A stretch of DNA of 64,000 bases from the NCBI GenBank assembly GCA_905221605.1, contig CAJNDS010001558.1, positions 1 through 64,000 of the forward strand, read 5' to 3'. Source of the stretch: Symbiodinium natans. Lineage: Eukaryota; Sar; Dinophyceae; Suessiales; Symbiodiniaceae. Below are positions 60,571-64,000 of this stretch, one piece after another. Below the pieces are notes generated by a model that worked only from the letters and a program-made list of their open reading frames with translations, was not told the origin of the DNA and did no database searches. Position 1 is the first letter of the stretch. The number at the start of each line of letters is the position of its first letter. The position numbers and the translations under genes are program-made.

Positions 60571-60624
60571 CGGAACCCCCCCCCAAAAAAAATTGATCCT
60601 TGCTGCTGAAACCTGGGGGGTGCT

Positions 60625-60745
60625 AAGCCGAAATCCTGAAGTACCGTGCCAGGCTTCTGATCCGCTTGCCCTTGGGTCGTGGCTGGGCTTTGGGACAGCG
60701 CTCACACAGCCCAAAGACATGAACTCGCCGCAACATTGCGAGTAG
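60625..60745 (+). CDS. Candidate terminal exon
   Basis: Reads PCQASDPLALGSWLGFGTAL and ends TAG at 60743-60745. The acceptor is probably GCTAAG or GCCAG. Confidence 0.42.
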
Positions 60746-60960
60746 ATAATGTGCTATGGTAGCATGAAATCGTATAATGGTATATGGCAGCATGTAGTAG
60801 TAGCATGTGATCGCGGATGATAGTATCCACAGCATTGAAGTAGTTTACTTTGCAACATGCAGTTGGACACAGTAGTATATCGTAGCATATAGTGGTATGA
60901 AGTATGTCGTACTGTAGTACATAGTATGTAGTAGCAGTATATAGTAGTATGTACGTAGGA
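60746..60960. repeat. Imperfect (GTAGTA/TAGCATG) low-complexity tract
   Basis: Repeated GTAGCATG, TATAGTAGTATG words; no gene seen. Confidence 0.75.
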
Positions 60961-61196
60961 CCTTTCGGATCTATGTGAGTAACCCTCCGTGCTGCATTAT
61001 TACGAATCGTAATGGTAATATGAATATTCATGGTACAAACACTTGAAGCACTTGAAACACTGAGCTCACCAGAGAAAAGTGTCTCAACACACTTCCCATT
61101 CCCCCGCGATTCCGGTTCAAGCTATGTCGTCCGAAACCCTAAACCCTAAACCCTAAACCCTAAGCTACTGACAACGTGGCAGCCTTTTGCCATCAG

Positions 61197-61254
61197 GGTT
61201 CAAGCCAGTCGCCCCGCACTGTAGACTTCAAGAAGCATCTGCATGATACTTGCA
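61197..61254 (+). CDS. Candidate exon
   Basis: GCCATCAG, then SQSPRTVDFKKHLHDTC, donor GTATATC leading into an AT microsatellite (61255-61302). Confidence 0.45.
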
Positions 61255-61358
61255 GTATATCTATATATATATATATATGTATCTATATATATATATAGAA
61301 TTTCATTACATTGATTGATGTGAGCTGATGCAAGGATCACTTCAGGGTGTTATGACAG

Positions 61359-61496
61359 GGGTCACTGCAAAGATGTTTTGTCTTCTCCGTGGCTTTCCTG
61401 GTGGACCTCCTAATCCTGAACATGGAGCGCCCGCAGCAGTGGCTGGCCAACATGTCCGCTGCGGAGGAGGCGCACTCCCACATCCCGGTTCAGCAG
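61359..61496 (+). CDS. GC3-rich exon, hydrophobic helix then helix
   Basis: One plus frame has very high GC3: CFVFSVAFLVDLLILNMERP, then QQWLANMSAAEEAHSHIP. The first part could be a membrane helix. A GT lies at 61488, and the frame ends at TAA near 61532 if unspliced. The longer 61328-61690 frame is a shadow. Confidence 0.55.
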
Positions 61497-61726
61497 TTTT
61501 CTTGTTTTTTGTTAATGGTGTTGCTGTCTTAATGGCTTTTGATTGCCGTTCTCATGTACTGAGATTTCTTGTCCTGGTTTCCTTATTTCGCGGCTCTCAT
61601 CACCGCATTCGTTCTGGAGCACTTGCGCAGTCGGCCTCGCTTTTGAAACACGAAAGCACCCCTAACTTTCCTGATCAGTCTGCATTGTGAGCACTCGAAG
61701 CATTGACTCTGTCTTAAGTACGGCAG

Positions 61727-62188
61727 CCAAGCTTGATGGCAGCAAAAGGCATAGCAAGGCACCGAGAGACCAACGTGAGGGGTTTAGGGTTTAGGGTTTA
61801 GGGTTTAGGGTTTGGGGTTTAGGGTTTAGGGTTTAGGGTTTAGGGCAGCTTTGCATTCTGAAGTGCACTATGCGAACTTGCCTGTGGGAAGCTTGCTGCA
61901 GGCCGCAACATACCCTAGACCTCCAATTGTGGGTCCTTTTGGTTGCGCACCCGGGTTCTTTGAAAGACAACCGCGGCGGTCGGGGTATCTGTCCGCAGTT
62001 CTTTGCAGTCATCCCTGTTGTGGCGCCGGTACCCCGCGCCGTCCTCTTAGTTCTTGTAGCAGTTGCTTTAAGGGTTTAGGGTTTAGGGTTTAGGGCAGTT
62101 GCCTGAAGAGGAAGCTGCCGATCCATGGGCACCTGGCTTTGATCCTTGGAGTCGGGCAGCCGGCAGCTGGATCAGCATTGATCACTGA
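61727..62188 (+). CDS. Three exons to stop, one intron of pure telomere repeat
   Basis: Exons 61727-61774 (MAAKGIARHRETN, donor GTGAGG), 61849-62073 (75 codons, FFAVIPVVAPVPRAVLLVLV) and 62099-62188 (LPEEEAADPWAPGFDPWSRA, TGA). Both junctions are phase 0. The second intron would be 25 nt: three TTTAGGG units plus CAG. The middle exon is also open in another frame, so its reading is less certain than its neighbours. Confidence 0.5.
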
Positions 62189-62318
62189 ACATGATCCCTC
62201 TTAAACCCAGTAGGGTTTAGGGCTAGGGTTTAGGGTTTAGGGTTTGGGGTTTAGGGTTTAGGGTTTGGGGTTTAGGATTTAGGGTTTAGGGCTTAGGGTT
62301 TAGGGTTTAGGGTCCAGG

Positions 62319-62406
62319 TTGGGATGTTTCCCCCAATACTAACAGCCCTTCATAAAGATCCTTTTTTGTGGGCTACTATAGTCCGTATTAAGGGGGAACG
62401 TCCCAA
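62319..62406. mobile_element. Family A element, copy
   Basis: TTGGGATGTTTCCCCCAATAC...GTATTAAGGGGGAACGTCCCAA, 88 bp. Confidence 0.78.
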
Positions 62407-62410
62407 AAAG

Positions 62411-62521
62411 GGAACAACAACGCTCTTCCGAAAAGTAATTGGGTTGAGGGTTTGGCACTCAGCGGTTCTGAAGGGTCCTTTTCATATTGACAACGGGGAA
62501 TATAAGGAGACCGGCAAATAA
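62411..62521 (+). CDS. Candidate terminal exon beside family A element
   Basis: After CCCAAAAAG at the element's right edge. Thirty-six codons, VIGLRVWHSAVLKGPFHIDN, then TAA. Confidence 0.45.
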   Translation, partial: GTTTLFRKVIGLRVWHSAVLKGPFHIDNGEYKETGK

Positions 62522-62589
62522 ATCAACACCCTAAACCCTAAACCCTAAACCCTAAACCCCAAACCCCAAACCCTAAACCGTTGACGCAG

Positions 62590-62871
62590 GCAGAGCAGCC
62601 CCGTTTCCGGATGCCAAGGCTGCCAGTGCGGCCCGGCTGCTGTTTTGGAACATTCCTGCTCATGGAGATGGGTTTAGGGTTTAGGGTTTAGGGTTTAGGG
62701 TTTAGGGTTTAAGGTTTAGGGTTTAGGGTTTAGGGTTTAGGGTTTAGGGTTTAGGGTTTAGGGTTTAGGGTTTAGGGTTTAGGGGAGCTGAATCAAGTTG
62801 TTGCTAGATATCCCAGAAAGGGGCCCTATGAGACCTTGAATTCCAGAACTACCCCTGTGTTAGAATCATGA
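62590..62871 (+). CDS. Two exons to stop
   Basis: Exon 62590-62671 (PFPDAKAASAARLLFWNIPA, donor GTTTAGG) joins exon 62817-62871 (KGPYETLNSRTTPVLES, TGA) at phase 2. The intron holds a TTTAGGG array (62672-62784). Confidence 0.52.
62672..62784 (+). repeat. (TTTAGGG)n array
   Basis: Sixteen units starting at the donor. Confidence 0.97.
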
Positions 62872-62934
62872 ACCCTGAACCTGAAACCCCAAACCCTAAA
62901 CCAATTATTACTCGGCAGGCCTGTTGATTATTTT

Positions 62935-63007
62935 GTATTTTCCCGCATCGGGTTTAAGAGGATCATGTTTAGGAATGTTTTTCAGAGGGGTTTCAGGGCC
63001 ATCCCAG
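62935..63007 (+). repeat. Family G dispersed repeat, copy
   Basis: Ends TTTCAGGGCCATCCCA; compare 2521-2597. Confidence 0.5.
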
Positions 63008-63129
63008 ATTAGAAGAGCACTTGTGATTCAGCCTTTCTTTGCCTTGCAAAAACACTAAACCCTATACAAACCCTAAACCCTGACCAGTCCTGCGCTGGAA
63101 GGAACTCCTGTCAACTAGGACATTCTTCC

Positions 63130-63782
63130 ATGCCATTTCGATCTGCACACTGTAGTTCTTGGTACATGTTCAGGCACAGCAAAATCCCTGGCAAAATTAT
63201 CGCCCGCCCAGCGCTGGAATTGGAGCTGCTTGTCTGGACACGAGGTGCCGAAATCCCCTCCAAGGTTCTCCTAGATTGTGTACCTGGTGCCAGGATGTGC
63301 TATTGTAATGAGGATCACAGCCAGAGAGTTAGATGCAGTGCTCCTGTCAGCTCTGTGAAAGGGATGAGCGGCCAAACGCACAGCTCACCTGCTACGCACT
63401 GCTGCATGTGCAGCCTTGTAGCGGCAGCCTGCAGAGAAGAGAGGAACGGACCCGCTTACGGTTTTGTGATATCTGGCCTGAGAATAGAAAGGCTGGGAAT
63501 CTGCCCAGATCGTCAGACGAGGACACGAATCGGACACGAACATGAACCAGTGATGCTTTTGATTCGATGTGTGAGTTATGGTCTTGGTGTCTTTCAACAC
63601 GGTGTGTCTACAATAGGTCATCGCAAGCTGCCAGGAATCTCTGCCGTCAGCGATCTAGGAGACTTGATGTCTCGCAGGACAAGCCGGCTCGCAAGACCAA
63701 ACTGTGCCGATATTTCCGGGAAAGCTACTATTGCAAAGCAGGCCGGGTCCGACGCCGGAGGGATTGCGTCTACCTAGGGTGA
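63130..63782 (+). CDS. Array-free coding-like locus, possible CCCH motif
   Basis: A 215-codon frame spans 63130-63777, but two other plus frames look more protein-like: 63333-63545 (ATG, CSCQLCERDERPNAQ..) and 63567-63782. The last ends KTKLCRYFRESYYCKAG, which recalls the 'KTKLCRFF' start of CCCH zinc fingers. Spacing C-x8-C is right, but the rest (x10-C, no His) is not. There may be introns between frames. Frame choice needs transcript data. Confidence 0.4.
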
Positions 63783-63852
63783 GACGTGTATCTGCCCGAA
63801 ACCCTAAACCCTACACCCTAAACCCCGAAGGGAGGAGTTTCGTAGAATGCAG

Positions 63853-63912
63853 GGCCTGCTTGGGCCCATAGCATTGCTTCACGACCTTCTCTGTGAAGCT
63901 CGAGTCGCCTGA
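63853..63912 (+). CDS. Candidate terminal exon
   Basis: GAATGCAG, then LLGPIALLHDLLCEARVA and TGA. Leu-rich helix. Confidence 0.48.
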   Translation, partial: GLLGPIALLHDLLCEARVA

Positions 63913-64000
63913 TGAGTGGCCCTGACGCATCGGTGCCGATGCATTGTCCTGTTATTCTGTTATTCTGTAGTTACTGTGTTATTATGTGATTCTGTTATTC

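Noticed and set aside
1-64000. True chromosome end
   Set aside because: Arrays occur throughout in both orientations with genes between; none runs to the window edge as a single terminal tract.
1-64000. Assembly chimera of many telomere-capped fragments
   Set aside because: Exon phase and protein continuity (for example ABCA tail, 31505-32691, 36317-37253) carry on across arrays. Not excluded for every junction; long reads would decide.
1-64000. tRNA, rRNA, snRNA or spliced-leader genes
   Set aside because: None recognised by eye; a covariance-model scan would be needed to exclude them.

Overview
Organism and overall character. This is eukaryotic nuclear DNA with spliced genes. About a quarter to a third of the window is (TTTAGGG)n or its complement (CCCTAAA)n, the telomere repeat of plants and many algae, including dinoflagellates. 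Between the arrays lie short islands of 30-230 bp that often read as GC3-rich exons bounded by AG and by GT (sometimes GC). Introns made of short inverted-repeat elements (introners) are known in dinoflagellates, so a dinoflagellate or a similar TTTAGGG alga is my best guess. The sequence alone does not settle it. I recognised no rRNA, tRNA, CRISPR array or bacterial gene.

Layout. 0.9-4.1 kb: 3' end of an ABCA-type ABC transporter, plus strand. 5.3-20.2 kb: many plus-strand candidate exons between telomere-type arrays. 22.4-23.1 kb: a minus-strand locus with a GTGAGT intron. 23.6-29.9 kb: more plus-strand exons and a 640-bp foldback structure. 30.5-31.3 kb: a minus-strand LINE 3' fragment inside a minisatellite. 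31.5-33.6 kb: two gene ends whose introns hold two 51-bp tandem arrays. 35.3-38.6 kb: three gene models, two containing inverted-repeat elements that are themselves introns. 39-52 kb: further short multi-exon models and second copies of the same introners. 52.4-62.9 kb: more such models, one with five phase-consistent exons. 63.1-63.9 kb: an array-free locus with a possible degenerate CCCH motif.

Main observation. Telomere-type repeats sit mostly in introns with fixed polarity. An exon island tends to have CCCTAAA on its left and TTTAGGG on its right, the arrangement at the two ends of a linear chromosome, so an intron reads TTTAGGG...CCCTAAA and could fold on itself. The repeats seem to supply splice donors (exon|GTTTAGGG), acceptors (TTTAG|) and stop codons (CCC TAA). 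Several short terminal-inverted-repeat families coincide with phase-consistent introns, some with a telomere array inside.

Reliability. Exon calls are by eye, from open frame, splice dinucleotides, phase agreement and GC3. Single short exons are weak, because a 20-codon open frame is common by chance and several islands are open in more than one frame. Models joined across several introns, the ABCA match and the LINE match are the firmest. Most proteins are unrecognised.
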